A DNA stretch of 64,000 bases from Microbacterium terrisoli (GTDB lineage Bacteria; Actinomycetota; Actinomycetes; Actinomycetales; Microbacteriaceae), in assembly GCF_030866805.1 (NCBI RefSeq), contig NZ_CP133019.1, forward strand, positions 3,561,520 through 3,625,519, read 5' to 3'. The notes under the pieces were generated by a model. It searched no databases, was not told the origin of the DNA, and saw only the letters and a program-made list of their open reading frames with translations. Positions 35,058-43,925 of this stretch are shown one piece after another; positions within the stretch are counted from its first letter, which is position 1; every line of letters starts with the position of its first letter. Position numbers and translations under genes: made by a program.

Positions 35058-37202
35058 TTGGCATCCTCACCGACCGACCGCATCCCGCGGTCGCGCAGGC
35101 GCCGAGTGGCGACGGCACTGGTCGTCGCCGCGACGGCGAGCAGCATGATGCTGCTCGGCAACGGCGTCGCCCAAGCCGCGAACGACCGCGGCATCGACCC
35201 CGGGGTCCTTGATCCCGTCGACCCTCAGAACTGGGTCAACATGGACGACATGACCTGGGACGACTACACCGCCGTCCCCGGCACCGACTGGGCGAGCAAG
35301 ACCGAAGGTTCGAAGCGCCACTTCAACGGTGCGATCGTGCTGGTGGACTTCGAGAACCAGGACTTCGTGATCAGCAAGAAGGAGGCGTCCGATGTGTTCG
35401 GCACTCCCTCGGGTCTGGCGAACTCGGTTCCGCGTGAAGACGTGCCGGAGTTCTACCGCGACCTGCTGAACACGCCGAGCGAGCTCAACCACGGGCGCAC
35501 GATCAACGAGTACTGGATGGAGCAGACCGGCGGCCGGCTCAGCGTCGACCTCGAGGCGTTCGGACCCTATCGCCTGCCGGGCAACATCGAGGAGTACGGG
35601 CTGAACGACTCGTTCAACAAGACGAACGGCTCGAACGCGAACGTCTGCCCGCAGGGAGAGACCTGCAACAAGAACATCCGCACCGACGCGTTGGCCGCCT
35701 GGTCGGCCGCGACCGGCATCGCCGACCCGCTCGGCGAGTTCGACGAGGTGTTCTGGGTGACCGCCGGACACGACGAGTCGAGCACGTGGGAGGAGTTCGG
35801 TCAGCAGATCTTCGCGTCGAAGGAGGACGTGACCGATCCGTTCGGCCCGCCCCGCGACGAGAACGGCCTCGCGCTCGACCAGAACGGCAACAACATGCCG
35901 AACTGGTCGAAGACCCGCTACGTCGAGTGGACGAGCTGGGCGGCGGCGACCAACCACTGGCCGAACGCCAACTTCCCGGTCGTCGACAGGGACGGAAACG
36001 TCACCCGCGCCGGCAACTCGACGCAGGCCGAGTCCAGCGGCATGGGCACGTTCGCCCACGAGTTCTCGCACATCCTGGGGATCTCTGACAACTACGGAAA
36101 CCCGTACGGCGCCGACGCCGCCGACGGCGGCCCGCTGCGCGACACGAGCGGACCGTTCGATGTGCTGGCGCGCGGCTCGTTCAACGGGCCCGGCGGAACC
36201 CACACCCGGTGGGGGGTTCCCTCGGTGGCCGGTGGCTCGCAGCCCGCGGGCGTCGCACTGCGCAACCGGCTCAACCTCGGCATGATCGACTCGTCGAGCG
36301 TGATCGACCTCACCCGCAGCGAGCTGGAGGCGCTCGGCTCGATCACGACCGATCTGCAGTCGCGTGCGCTCCAGGAGGACGGCGTCCCGCTCGGCATCAA
36401 CCTGAAGCTGGACGGCGGCGACCTCTCCAGCGGCACCTGCACCCGCAAGGCGCAGTGGGACTGCGACGGCGGTGGGTTCAACAACTACACGCTCGAGGTG
36501 ATCGATCGCATGGGCACGGATTCGTTCCAGCCCGACAGCGGCGTCATGATCTCCAAGACGAAGAACGCCGACCGCAACCCGTTCATCTGGACGATCGACG
36601 CGAACCCGCAGGACATCGACACGCTCGACTACGTGCGCGCCGACGGCACTCCGGTGCCGATCACGCGCGGCGACCAGCGCCAGCTGAACGACGCCCTGTT
36701 CCACGCCGGCAACGATTCGGGCTCGGAGTACGAGTACGTCGACGAGCTGAACCGACTGCAGTTCTACGTCGTGAACCGGTCGCACGATGACCGCGGCATC
36801 CTGCACTACCAGGTGGCCGTGCGCTCGCTCGACAGCGCGGGCCCCCAAGCCCGCGGCGTTCAGCTGGGCAAGGCCGAGTGGTCGGGCAAGATGGGCGAGG
36901 GACTGCGCGCGCTGACCGTTCCGGTGACCAACACCGGTGCGGCCGTGGACGACGCTCGCGCGAACAGTGACATCTACCGTGTCACGACCTCGATCAGCGG
37001 TGCGAAGGGCGCTTGGGAGGTGCAGACTCCGAGCTCCATCGTCACGGCAAAGGCTGGCCAGACGATCCAGGTGCCGGTGTACGTGCACCGCACGGGCACG
37101 TCTTCGAACGCGAGCGGGACGGTCACCGTCACGATCACGAGCGAGAACGACCCGTCGGCCACGCAGACCATCTCCTACAAGATGAACGCTGCCAACGGCT
37201 GA
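35058..37202 (+). CDS. Secreted M6-family (immune inhibitor A-like) metalloprotease
   Basis: A 714-residue exported protease. The signal peptide includes ATALVVAATASSMMLLGNGVAQA. The M6 domain contains TINEYWMEQTGGRLSVD and the zinc site GTFAHEFSHILGISDNYG (HExxH). A C-terminal beta domain follows (residues about 590-710), with no wall anchor. A TTG start at 35058 is inferred from AAGGAGAG just upstream; an ATG at 35025 would lie in the presumed leader. It is divergent from the peptide importer, consistent with extracellular protein digestion feeding peptide uptake, though co-regulation is not shown. Confidence 0.83.
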   Translation: MASSPTDRIPRSRRRRVATALVVAATASSMMLLGNGVAQAANDRGIDPGVLDPVDPQNWVNMDDMTWDDYTAVPGTDWASKTEGSKRHFNGAIVLVDFENQDFVISKKEASDVFGTPSGLANSVPREDVPEFYRDLLNTPSELNHGRTINEYWMEQTGGRLSVDLEAFGPYRLPGNIEEYGLNDSFNKTNGSNANVCPQGETCNKNIRTDALAAWSAATGIADPLGEFDEVFWVTAGHDESSTWEEFGQQIFASKEDVTDPFGPPRDENGLALDQNGNNMPNWSKTRYVEWTSWAAATNHWPNANFPVVDRDGNVTRAGNSTQAESSGMGTFAHEFSHILGISDNYGNPYGADAADGGPLRDTSGPFDVLARGSFNGPGGTHTRWGVPSVAGGSQPAGVALRNRLNLGMIDSSSVIDLTRSELEALGSITTDLQSRALQEDGVPLGINLKLDGGDLSSGTCTRKAQWDCDGGGFNNYTLEVIDRMGTDSFQPDSGVMISKTKNADRNPFIWTIDANPQDIDTLDYVRADGTPVPITRGDQRQLNDALFHAGNDSGSEYEYVDELNRLQFYVVNRSHDDRGILHYQVAVRSLDSAGPQARGVQLGKAEWSGKMGEGLRALTVPVTNTGAAVDDARANSDIYRVTTSISGAKGAWEVQTPSSIVTAKAGQTIQVPVYVHRTGTSSNASGTVTVTITSENDPSATQTISYKMNAANG

Positions 37203-37237
37203 CCCGGTGAACTGCGGCACCTGCCGCGATGAACACG

Positions 37238-37269
37238 CGTGGTGCCCCGTCTTCGGGCGGGGCACCACG
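37238..37269 (+). terminator. Terminator after the M6 protease
   Basis: Perfect 12-bp arms, CGTGGTGCCCCG (37238-37249) and CGGGGCACCACG (37258-37269), enclose an 8-base loop, 35 bases after the stop codon. Confidence 0.78.
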
Positions 37270-37289
37270 CCATCAGGAAGGATGTCGGG

Positions 37290-37784
37290 GTGAGCATCAC
37301 ATCGACCCGTCTGCGCATCGCGCTGGTCGGCACAGCGATCTGTGCGCTGGCGGCAACCGGCGCGCTGGCCGGCTGCGCGACCACCAGCGGGGCGGACGGC
37401 CCCGACAGTGCGCTCATCGTCCGCGACGGCACCCTGCGCGTGCCCGATGCCGATTGTGCGGGTGCTGCGCCGTATCTGTTCGTGCACGCCGGAGCCACCC
37501 TGACCATCGCCGATGAGACCGGCGCCGTCGTGCTGGACACGCCGCTGTCGCCGGGCACAGCACAGCGCGCCGACGACACCGACTACGGCAACGCTCCGCG
37601 GGTGCCGACGTTCTGCGCGTTCGATTTCCCGGCGACCGGACTCATCCCCGGCGACACCTACACCTTCCGCGTGGGAGACCGCACCGTCGGCCACGCGGAG
37701 TTCGATCCCGACGACGCCGGGGTCTTTCGCATCGGCTATCCAGCGCTCGGAGACCCCTCGTCCGTACTGAAGGGCAACGGATGA
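37290..37784 (+). CDS. Small lipoprotein of unknown function
   Basis: A 164-residue lipoprotein with signal peptide and lipobox LAGC at about residue 28. The body has two cysteines (PDADCAGAAPY and PTFCAFDFP) and a beta-rich pattern (LFVHAGATLTIADETG, YTFRVGDRTVGHAEFD). A GTG start at 37290 follows AGGAAGG. It overlaps the TlpA-like gene by 4 bases. It is not recognised; the coupling suggests a shared exported redox or folding role. Confidence 0.65.
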   Translation: MSITSTRLRIALVGTAICALAATGALAGCATTSGADGPDSALIVRDGTLRVPDADCAGAAPYLFVHAGATLTIADETGAVVLDTPLSPGTAQRADDTDYGNAPRVPTFCAFDFPATGLIPGDTYTFRVGDRTVGHAEFDPDDAGVFRIGYPALGDPSSVLKGNG

Positions 37785-38356
37785 ACACCCGCTCACGCTC
37801 ACGCCGGCCGGTTCTGGCCGTGGCAGCCGCAGCCCTGACCGTGGCCCTCGCCTTGGCAGGGTGCGCGGCAGCGCCGCGCGGCGGCGCCGACGCCATCCCG
37901 ACGGCGGCCGCAGCCGCCGGTCACGTCACACCCGCACCAGAGGCCGTACGCGCCCCGCAGGTGCACGGCACGCTGGTGGACGGCACCGAGGTCGAACTCG
38001 CCTCGCTGTGGACCTCGCGACCGCTGGTCGTGCAGTTCACGGCGACCTGGTGCACCCAGTGCGCAGACGGCGAGCCGGCGCTGCGAGCACTGGCCGACGA
38101 CTACGGCGACGACCTGCTGGTGGTGCACGTGGCGCTGGACGAGCCCGCCGACACGATTCAGAAGTACCTGCACGACAACGATGTCGTGGGACCGGTGATC
38201 GTCGATGGCACCGGATCGATCTGGCGTGACTACGCGGTCGCCGAACCGCCCGTGACGGCACTCATCGACACCGCAGGCGGCATCGTGAAGATGTGGCCCG
38301 GGGGAGCGACGGGCGACGATCTGCGCTCAGCGCTCGAGAAGATCGTCACACGCTGA
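37781..38356 (+). CDS. TlpA/ResA-like thiol-disulfide lipoprotein
   Basis: A 191-residue exported thioredoxin-fold protein with lipobox LAGC near residue 28. The active site is FTATWCTQC (CxxC with the TlpA-type WC prefix), and the cis-Pro loop is AEPPVTALID. TlpA-like proteins reduce or form disulfides outside the membrane, often in cytochrome maturation or secreted-protein folding. It overlaps the preceding lipoprotein gene. Its last 11 bases overlap the 3' end of the convergent gene 38346-38978. Confidence 0.85.
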   Translation: MNTRSRSRRPVLAVAAAALTVALALAGCAAAPRGGADAIPTAAAAAGHVTPAPEAVRAPQVHGTLVDGTEVELASLWTSRPLVVQFTATWCTQCADGEPALRALADDYGDDLLVVHVALDEPADTIQKYLHDNDVVGPVIVDGTGSIWRDYAVAEPPVTALIDTAGGIVKMWPGGATGDDLRSALEKIVTR

Positions 38357-38978
38357 GCGCATCGGGCACGCCGGTCGGTGCGGCCGCGGCGACGGGGGTG
38401 AGGATGCCGGAGCCCGCCGGCATGGCGAGCCGCTCGAGCTCGCCCGCGCCGACCAGGTCGACGTCGGCCGTATCGGCGCCGGCCGCCCACAGCTCCGGCC
38501 GCACCATGGCGCGGCGCAGAACGGTCGACCGCGACAGCCGCGGCCCGACCACGCGCAACCGGTGACCACCCCGCGAGACGCGGCGGCCCCACGCCCGCAC
38601 CGTCTCGACGCGCACGTCGGCTCCCACCCGCTGCAGAGCGCGATGCAGACGATCCGACAGCGGCCAGCTCAGACTCACGTCGATCGATGACCCCGTGCGC
38701 ACAGATGCCATCAGCACGCGCAGCACATCGCGCAAGGGCGTTCCCTCCGACGCGCGCAGCACCACGCGCTCGGGCACCGCGCGGCCGGCGAGCCCGTCCC
38801 ACGCGCGGTGGTCGGTGGCGATGGCGCGGCGCAGAAGGTCGGCATCGGCCGGCAGCAGCGAGTCCCGCGCCGCGACGGCGACGTCGCCCAGGAGGCGGTC
38901 GACATCCTCCGGCGGGATGTCGGCCCACCCAGGCCGAATCAACGGGCCGGGCTGGGCCGCAGGAAGTGTCACACTCAT
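38346..38978 (-). CDS. Orphan protein faintly resembling the C-terminal region of actinobacterial PutA
   Basis: A 210-residue protein with no cofactor motif. The pattern DLLRRAIATDHRAWDGLAG, then VVLRASEGTPLRDVLRVLMASVRTGSSIDVSLS, then HRLRVVGPRLS recalls the region after the aldehyde dehydrogenase domain in bifunctional proline dehydrogenase/glutamate-semialdehyde dehydrogenase. Neither catalytic domain is present. It could be a decayed remnant or a free-standing domain; it may equally be an unrelated Ala/Arg-rich protein. AGAGGA precedes the ATG at 38978. It is divergent from a LysR regulator with a strong palindrome between them, so it is probably that regulator's target. Confidence 0.5.
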   Translation of the reverse strand: MSVTLPAAQPGPLIRPGWADIPPEDVDRLLGDVAVAARDSLLPADADLLRRAIATDHRAWDGLAGRAVPERVVLRASEGTPLRDVLRVLMASVRTGSSIDVSLSWPLSDRLHRALQRVGADVRVETVRAWGRRVSRGGHRLRVVGPRLSRSTVLRRAMVRPELWAAGADTADVDLVGAGELERLAMPAGSGILTPVAAAAPTGVPDALSV

Positions 38979-39090
38979 GGTCAGTCCTCTTCTCATGCGG
39001 ATCGGACGGCTGGGGTGCGATCGAGATCGCAGCGTTGTGCCCAGTGTGCCGGTCACCCGGCGTAAGCGAAAGTGGCAGAATCTCACCAGT

Positions 39091-39113
39091 GCAGTGAAGT
39101 CATGCTTCACTGC
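39091..39113. promoter_or_regulatory. LysR-type operator, perfect 9-bp inverted repeat
   Basis: GCAGTGAAG (39091-39099) and CTTCACTGC (39105-39113) flank a 5-base spacer between the divergent genes starting at 38978 and 39138. It ends 24 bases before the LysR GTG, typical of an autoregulatory recognition site. Confidence 0.68.
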
Positions 39114-39137
39114 AGACATTCTGGGAGGTGACGAGAA

Positions 39138-40061
39138 GTGCTGGATCTGCGCCGAATGCGGTTCCTCTACGAGTTCCAGCAGCGCGGCACTCTTGCTGCC
39201 GTCGCCCGCGCCTTCTCGTACTCGCCGTCATTCATCTCTCAGCAGATCGCCACGCTCGAGCGCGAAGCGGGCACCCCGCTGCTGCGTCGTACGGGACGGC
39301 GAGCGCAGCTGACCCCTCAGGGCGAGCTGCTGGCCAACCGCGCGCGTCAGATCCTCGATCAGATGGAGCGGGCCTCGGCCGAGCTCGCCGGCTATGCCGA
39401 CATCGTGATCGGCACCTGCCGACTCGCCGTCTTCCAGTCCGTCTCGCACACCGTGCTGCCGCACGCCCTCGCACTGCTGGCACGCCAGCACCCGCAGCTG
39501 CGGATCGAACTCGTCGAACGCGAGCCGGAACAAGGCCTGTTCGAGACCGTCGCGCGCGAGTTCGACCTCGTCATCGCCGAGCAGTACCCGGGCGTCTCGC
39601 GCCCTCGACGCGCAGGACTCGACCACGTCACCCTCGGCGAAGACGCACCGTTCCTGGTCACTCCGTGCAGCGGGCCGCACAGCGTGAGGACCCTCGCCGC
39701 CGCCGCCGACCGGCCGTGGATCGCCGAGCCGCGCGGCACGGCGTCGCGCATCTGGCTGACCCAGCTGTGCCGCCAGGCGGGATTCGAGCCGGACGTGCGG
39801 TTCGAGACGAACGACCTGGTCACGCACCTGCGCATGATCGAGGCGGGGCAGGCCGTCAGCATCCTGCCGCAGCTGATCTTCACCTCTATGCGCGCCGACG
39901 TCGCGCTGCATCGCCTGCCGCTGGCCGCCGGACGCGAGATCTTCAGCGCCGCGCGAGAGACCACGGCCGACATGCCGATGATCGTCGTCGTGCGCACGGC
40001 CCTCGCTGAGGCGTTCAGCGCGGCGATGGCGCATCCGCGGCGTGAACCGCTCGCGCACTGA
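39138..40061 (+). CDS. LysR family transcriptional regulator
   Basis: A 307-residue LTTR. The winged helix-turn-helix is at residues 1-60 (MRFLYEFQQRGTLAAVARAFSYSPSFISQQIATLEREAG). The effector domain from about residue 90 includes LRIELVEREPEQGLFETVAREFDLVIAEQYPG. The GTG at 39138 follows GGGAGGTG. Its operator-like palindrome and divergent partner suggest local control of the orphan gene 38346-38978. The inducer is unknown. Confidence 0.88.
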   Translation: MLDLRRMRFLYEFQQRGTLAAVARAFSYSPSFISQQIATLEREAGTPLLRRTGRRAQLTPQGELLANRARQILDQMERASAELAGYADIVIGTCRLAVFQSVSHTVLPHALALLARQHPQLRIELVEREPEQGLFETVAREFDLVIAEQYPGVSRPRRAGLDHVTLGEDAPFLVTPCSGPHSVRTLAAAADRPWIAEPRGTASRIWLTQLCRQAGFEPDVRFETNDLVTHLRMIEAGQAVSILPQLIFTSMRADVALHRLPLAAGREIFSAARETTADMPMIVVVRTALAEAFSAAMAHPRREPLAH

Positions 40062-40138
40062 ACCACTCTCGCGCTGATCCCGCGCCGGCACCGACCCCGC
40101 TGTGGCGGCCTGCACCCTCACGTCGTACGGCGGTGGGC

Positions 40139-40795
40139 TCAGTGCGTGACGGCACCGGCCGCGTCGCGCAGCACGTGGTCGCGTACGAGCGCCGACACCC
40201 CTGCCGAGTCGCTCTCCATCATCCGATCCAGGATCAGGTGGTGCTCGGTCGCCGACTGCCGCAGCTCGGGCGTCTCGATGCGCGCCGCCAGGCTCCCCAG
40301 CCGCGTCTCCTGTCGCAGCGAGATCGCCAACTGCAGCAGCCGGTGATTGTCGAGCAGCTCGAGCACCGCGCGGTGGAACAGCCGGTCGGCGTCGAGGTAC
40401 TCGGTCAGGTCCCCCTCGTCGACGGCGCGCACGCCCCGATCGGCGAGAGCACGGAACTCACCGATCCGCTGCCGCGGAAAGTCCTCGGCAGCCGTGGCCA
40501 TGGCGGCAGACTCGATCCAAGCCCGCACGGTGATCACCTCACGCGTGGCGCGCTCGCTCATGCGCGTGACGCGAAAACCCTTGTTGCGCACCGGTTCGAC
40601 GAATCCACGGTTCTGCAGATCCACCATGGCCTCGCGCACCGGAGTGGCCGAGACGGCGAACTGCGCAGCCAGCGACGGCACGGTCACCAGCGTGCCCGGA
40701 GCCAGCTCACCAGTCACGATGGCGGTGCTGAGCATGCTCTCGACGTCGTTGCGGAGATTGCCGCCCTCGCCGCGCGTCGCACGTCTGCTGTCCAC
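40139..40795 (-). CDS. GntR family regulator, FCD subgroup
   Basis: A 218-residue FadR-type regulator. The winged helix is PGTLVTVPSLAAQFAVSATPVREAMVDLQNRGFVEPVRNKGFRV, and the C-terminal FCD domain is all-helical. FCD metal ligands are visible in YLDADRLFHRAVLELL and SATEHHLILDRM. The GTG at 40795 is preferred because AAAGGGG precedes it; an ATG at 40828 is also possible. It lies beside the amino acid ABC importer on the same strand, transcribed after it, so control of that importer is possible but unproven. Confidence 0.82.
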   Translation of the reverse strand: MDSRRATRGEGGNLRNDVESMLSTAIVTGELAPGTLVTVPSLAAQFAVSATPVREAMVDLQNRGFVEPVRNKGFRVTRMSERATREVITVRAWIESAAMATAAEDFPRQRIGEFRALADRGVRAVDEGDLTEYLDADRLFHRAVLELLDNHRLLQLAISLRQETRLGSLAARIETPELRQSATEHHLILDRMMESDSAGVSALVRDHVLRDAAGAVTH

Positions 40796-40942
40796 GGCGC
40801 CCCTTTCGTCACGGCATCGGTCTGCCACGGAACAGATCGCAACGGCGACTTCGCCGTACTCTTCAGCGTCTCAGCATCTCAGCATAGAGGAGGAGCGGCG
40901 CCGACCCGTGGGAGCGGCCGTTCGAGCTGACGCGGCGGCGAC

Positions 40943-41752
40943 TCAGAGCACCTTCGACAGGAACGTCTTCGTACGCTGGTGCTGCGGGTTGCTGAGCACG
41001 TCGTGCGGATCGCCGGTCTCGACCACCACCCCGCCGTCCATGAACACGACCTGATCGCCCACTTCGCGGGCGAAGCCCATCTCGTGGGTGACCACGACCA
41101 TCGTCATGCCGCTCTCGGCGAGCTCGCGCATCACGTCCAGCACTTCGCCGACGAGCTCGGGGTCCAGGGCGCTGGTCGGCTCGTCGAACAGCATGAGCTT
41201 CGGGTCCATCGCGAGGGCCCGGGCGATCGCCACGCGCTGCTGCTGTCCGCCGGACAGCTGCGCGGGGTAGTGCCCCGTCTGCGCCTTCAGTCCCACGCGC
41301 GTGAGCAGGTCGCGGCCGCGGGCCTCGGCATCCCTCTTCGAGACGCCCTTGACCTGCATCGGCGCCTCCATCACGTTCTGCAGCGCCGTCATGTGCGGGA
41401 ACAGATTGAAGTGCTGGAAAACCATGCCGATGTCGCGCCGCTGCGCGGCTGCCTCGCTCGCACGCATCTCATACAGCTTGCCGCTGCGTTCGCGGTAGCC
41501 GATGAGCTCGCCGTCGACGTACAGCCGGCCGCGGTTGATGCGCTCGAGGTGGTTGATGCAGCGCAGGAACGTGGACTTGCCCGACCCTGACGGCCCGATC
41601 ACGCACATCACCTGACCGCGCTCGACACGCAGCGAGATGGACTTGAGCACCTCATTGCTGCCGTAGCTCTTGGAGACCATGACGGCCTCGACCATCGGCG
41701 GGATCTGCCCGGTCACGGCACCGCTCGCGGCGGGATCGGTTGCGGCGGTCAT
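40943..41752 (-). CDS. Polar amino acid ABC transporter, ATP-binding protein
   Basis: A 269-residue PAAT-family ATPase. Walker A is GPSGSGKST, the Q-loop is [12 protein letters not shown], the signature is LSGGQQQR, and Walker B is [14 protein letters not shown], followed by the H-loop [10 protein letters not shown]. This is a GluA/GlnQ-type protein. It overlaps the permease by 4 bases in the operon 43701-40943. Confidence 0.95.
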   Translation of the reverse strand: MTAATDPAASGAVTGQIPPMVEAVMVSKSYGSNEVLKSISLRVERGQVMCVIGPSGSGKSTFLRCINHLERINRGRLYVDGELIGYRERSGKLYEMRASEAAAQRRDIGMVFQHFNLFPHMTALQNVMEAPMQVKGVSKRDAEARGRDLLTRVGLKAQTGHYPAQLSGGQQQRVAIARALAMDPKLMLFDEPTSALDPELVGEVLDVMRELAESGMTMVVVTHEMGFAREVGDQVVFMDGGVVVETGDPHDVLSNPQHQRTKTFLSKVL

Positions 41753-42774
41753 CCTTTTCCTCCCACATCGATGCCCACCCCGGCAACGCTGCCGCCCTCC
41801 ACGACCGCAGCGCCGGCCACAGCCGGCCGTGACCGGTCAGAGCCGCGGGCGAACCGCTTCTCGACGAAGTACTGGCCGATCATGAGAATCGAGGTGAAGA
41901 ACAGATACCACAGCGACGCCACGATCAGCATCGGGATCGGCGCGAAGATGCGCGCCGAGATGTCGCTGGTCGTGCCGAACAGGTCGGCGGCGTAGGGGAC
42001 GGCGACCACGAGGCTCGTGGTCTTCAGCATCGAGATGACCTCGTTGCCCGTCGGCGGAATGATCACCCGCATGGCCTGCGGCACGATGACGCGTCGCATC
42101 GTCTTGCCCCACGACATGCCCAGCGCCCGCGACGCCTCTTCTTGCCCGGGATCCACCGACAGCAGCCCGGCGCGCACGATCTCGGCCATGTACGCCGACT
42201 CGTTGAGGGCAAGTCCCACGACGGCGATCAGGAACAGCGGCGGCGTCCACGAGATCTCGAGCGTCCCCCACGTGTGCACGAACGGGATGCCGAGGTTGAC
42301 CGTCTTGTAGATCAGCGTGATCAGACCCCAGAACACCAGCTGCACATACACAGGCGTGCCGCGGAACACCCACAGGTACGCCCACGACACCCATTTGAGC
42401 ACCGGATTGGGGGACTGTCGCATGACCGCGAGGATCAGGCCCAGGATGATGCCGATGATCATGGCGTAGACGGTCAGCTCGAGCGTGACCACTGCGGCTC
42501 TGACGACCTTCGGGTCGAACAGGTACTTGCCGACGATGTCCCACTGGAACGTCTCGCGCGTCGCCGCGTCTCCGATGAACAGCAGCAGCGCGATGATGAT
42601 GACCACCGCGATCACGTTGCGCCAGGGATGATGCAGCCGCACCGCCTTGATGGTCTCGGCGCGCTCGGTGCTGGGGATCGTGTTCGTCTCGAGTGGACCG
42701 TGCCCATCCCCACCGTGGCCGGCCCCGCCGGGGCCGGCTGTCGCCGGCCCGTCGGGATTTCGGTTGTCGCTCAT
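41749..42774 (-). CDS. Polar amino acid ABC transporter permease
   Basis: A 341-residue HisM-type permease. An N-terminal cytosolic region of about 45 residues with [13 protein letters not shown] is unusual for the family. The core has [35 protein letters not shown], and the EAA loop [30 protein letters not shown]. Only one permease is encoded, so it probably forms a homodimer. Confidence 0.93.
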   Translation of the reverse strand: MSDNRNPDGPATAGPGGAGHGGDGHGPLETNTIPSTERAETIKAVRLHHPWRNVIAVVIIIALLLFIGDAATRETFQWDIVGKYLFDPKVVRAAVVTLELTVYAMIIGIILGLILAVMRQSPNPVLKWVSWAYLWVFRGTPVYVQLVFWGLITLIYKTVNLGIPFVHTWGTLEISWTPPLFLIAVVGLALNESAYMAEIVRAGLLSVDPGQEEASRALGMSWGKTMRRVIVPQAMRVIIPPTGNEVISMLKTTSLVVAVPYAADLFGTTSDISARIFAPIPMLIVASLWYLFFTSILMIGQYFVEKRFARGSDRSRPAVAGAAVVEGGSVAGVGIDVGGKG

Positions 42775-42798
42775 CAGCCTGCCGTTCGTCGTGCCGGA

Positions 42799-43701
42799 TT
42801 ACTGCTTGGATGCCGCGTTGACGTCGGCGGACGTGATCGCGTCGGCCTCGACACCCCACTTGGTCAGGATCTTGCCGTACACGCCGTCGTCGATGAGCTT
42901 CTGCACGGTGTTCTTGATGACGTCGGTCAGCGGGGACCCCTTGTCGACGGCGATGCCGTACGGCGCCACGTCGAACGTCTCACCGGCCACCTGGATCTTG
43001 GCGGACTGCTGCTTGACCGCGTACTCGGTGATGGGGGAGTCGGCGCTCATCGCGTCGACCTGGCCCAGTACGAGGGCGTTGGTCGCACCGTCCTGGCCCT
43101 GGTACTTCATGATCTGGATGGCCTTCTTGCCGGCGTCCGTGCATGCCTTCGACTTGGCAGGCACCTCCTCCAGCTCTTCGGTCGTCCCGGCCTCGACGGC
43201 GACCTTCAGCCCGCAGGCGTTGTTCGGGTCGACGGTCTTGCCCTTCTGCGCCGCCCACAGGATGCCGGCGTTGTAGTAGTTGACGAAGTCGACCTGCTTC
43301 TCACGGTCGACGGTGTCGGTGAACGACGAGATGCCCAGGTCGTAACGCCCGCCCGTGATGCCGGGGATGATGTTGTCGAACTTGGACTGCGTCCACGTCG
43401 TCTTCAGCCCCAGTGTCGCCGCGATGGCGTTGCCCAGGTCGACGTCCCAGCCGACGATGTCGCCGTTGTCGTCCTTGTACTCGTTCGGCGCGTACGTCGG
43501 GTCGACGCCGATCCTGAACTCGCCGGACTTGGCGATCGCTTCGGGCAAGGTCTTGGCCAGTGCCGCGTCCTTGGTGACGCCATAGGGGTTGGCGGAGGCA
43601 TTGCCGCCGTCGTTGCCTGCGGTGGTGCCGCCCCCGGCGCAGCCGGCGAGCAGCAGGGCGGCGGCGACCGCCGCGACCGGCAGAGCGAGCATTCTTCGCA
43701 T
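42799..43701 (-). CDS. Amino acid ABC transporter substrate-binding lipoprotein
   Basis: A 300-residue SBP_bac_3 lipoprotein. The signal peptide ends LLLAGC (Cys near residue 21), followed by a Gly/Thr/Asn linker. The binding domain includes EFRIGVDPTYAPNEYKDDNGDIVGWDVDLGNAIA and the family block YDLGISSFTDTVDREKQVDFVNYYNAG. It is the first gene of the importer operon. The ligand is a polar amino acid, possibly glutamate or glutamine, not decided by sequence. Confidence 0.94.
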   Translation of the reverse strand: MRRMLALPVAAVAAALLLAGCAGGGTTAGNDGGNASANPYGVTKDAALAKTLPEAIAKSGEFRIGVDPTYAPNEYKDDNGDIVGWDVDLGNAIAATLGLKTTWTQSKFDNIIPGITGGRYDLGISSFTDTVDREKQVDFVNYYNAGILWAAQKGKTVDPNNACGLKVAVEAGTTEELEEVPAKSKACTDAGKKAIQIMKYQGQDGATNALVLGQVDAMSADSPITEYAVKQQSAKIQVAGETFDVAPYGIAVDKGSPLTDVIKNTVQKLIDDGVYGKILTKWGVEADAITSADVNAASKQ

Positions 43702-43774
43702 TTCTTACCTTTCCTCATCTTCGAGGGTCAGCGGCGTCTCGGGCGGACGTCGACCCCCTGAATTCTATGTATAC

Positions 43775-43790
43775 CCTCGCCTGTGCGAGG
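43775..43790. promoter_or_regulatory. Inverted repeat CCTCGC-N4-GCGAGG upstream of the amino acid importer
   Basis: A perfect 6-bp inverted repeat (43775-43780 and 43785-43790) lies 74 bases upstream of the importer's first gene and next to a TATACA hexamer (43773-43768 on the minus strand) that could be its -10. It may be an operator. Confidence 0.35.
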
Positions 43791-43925
43791 TGACGATCCG
43801 ATTGCGGCGTCTGAGAACCCAGACAATCGCCCGTTGCTTCGGGATCCCAGGCGTGACGGATGTCACGGGCACATCGTGACGGGAGTGTGCGGGCCGTCAG
43901 GCCGCCGCGACCGACGATCGATGTC

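Noticed and set aside
35067..37802. A 911-residue open frame on the minus strand
   Set aside because: It is fully antisense to the M6 protease, which has a signal peptide, zinc motif and ribosome binding site.
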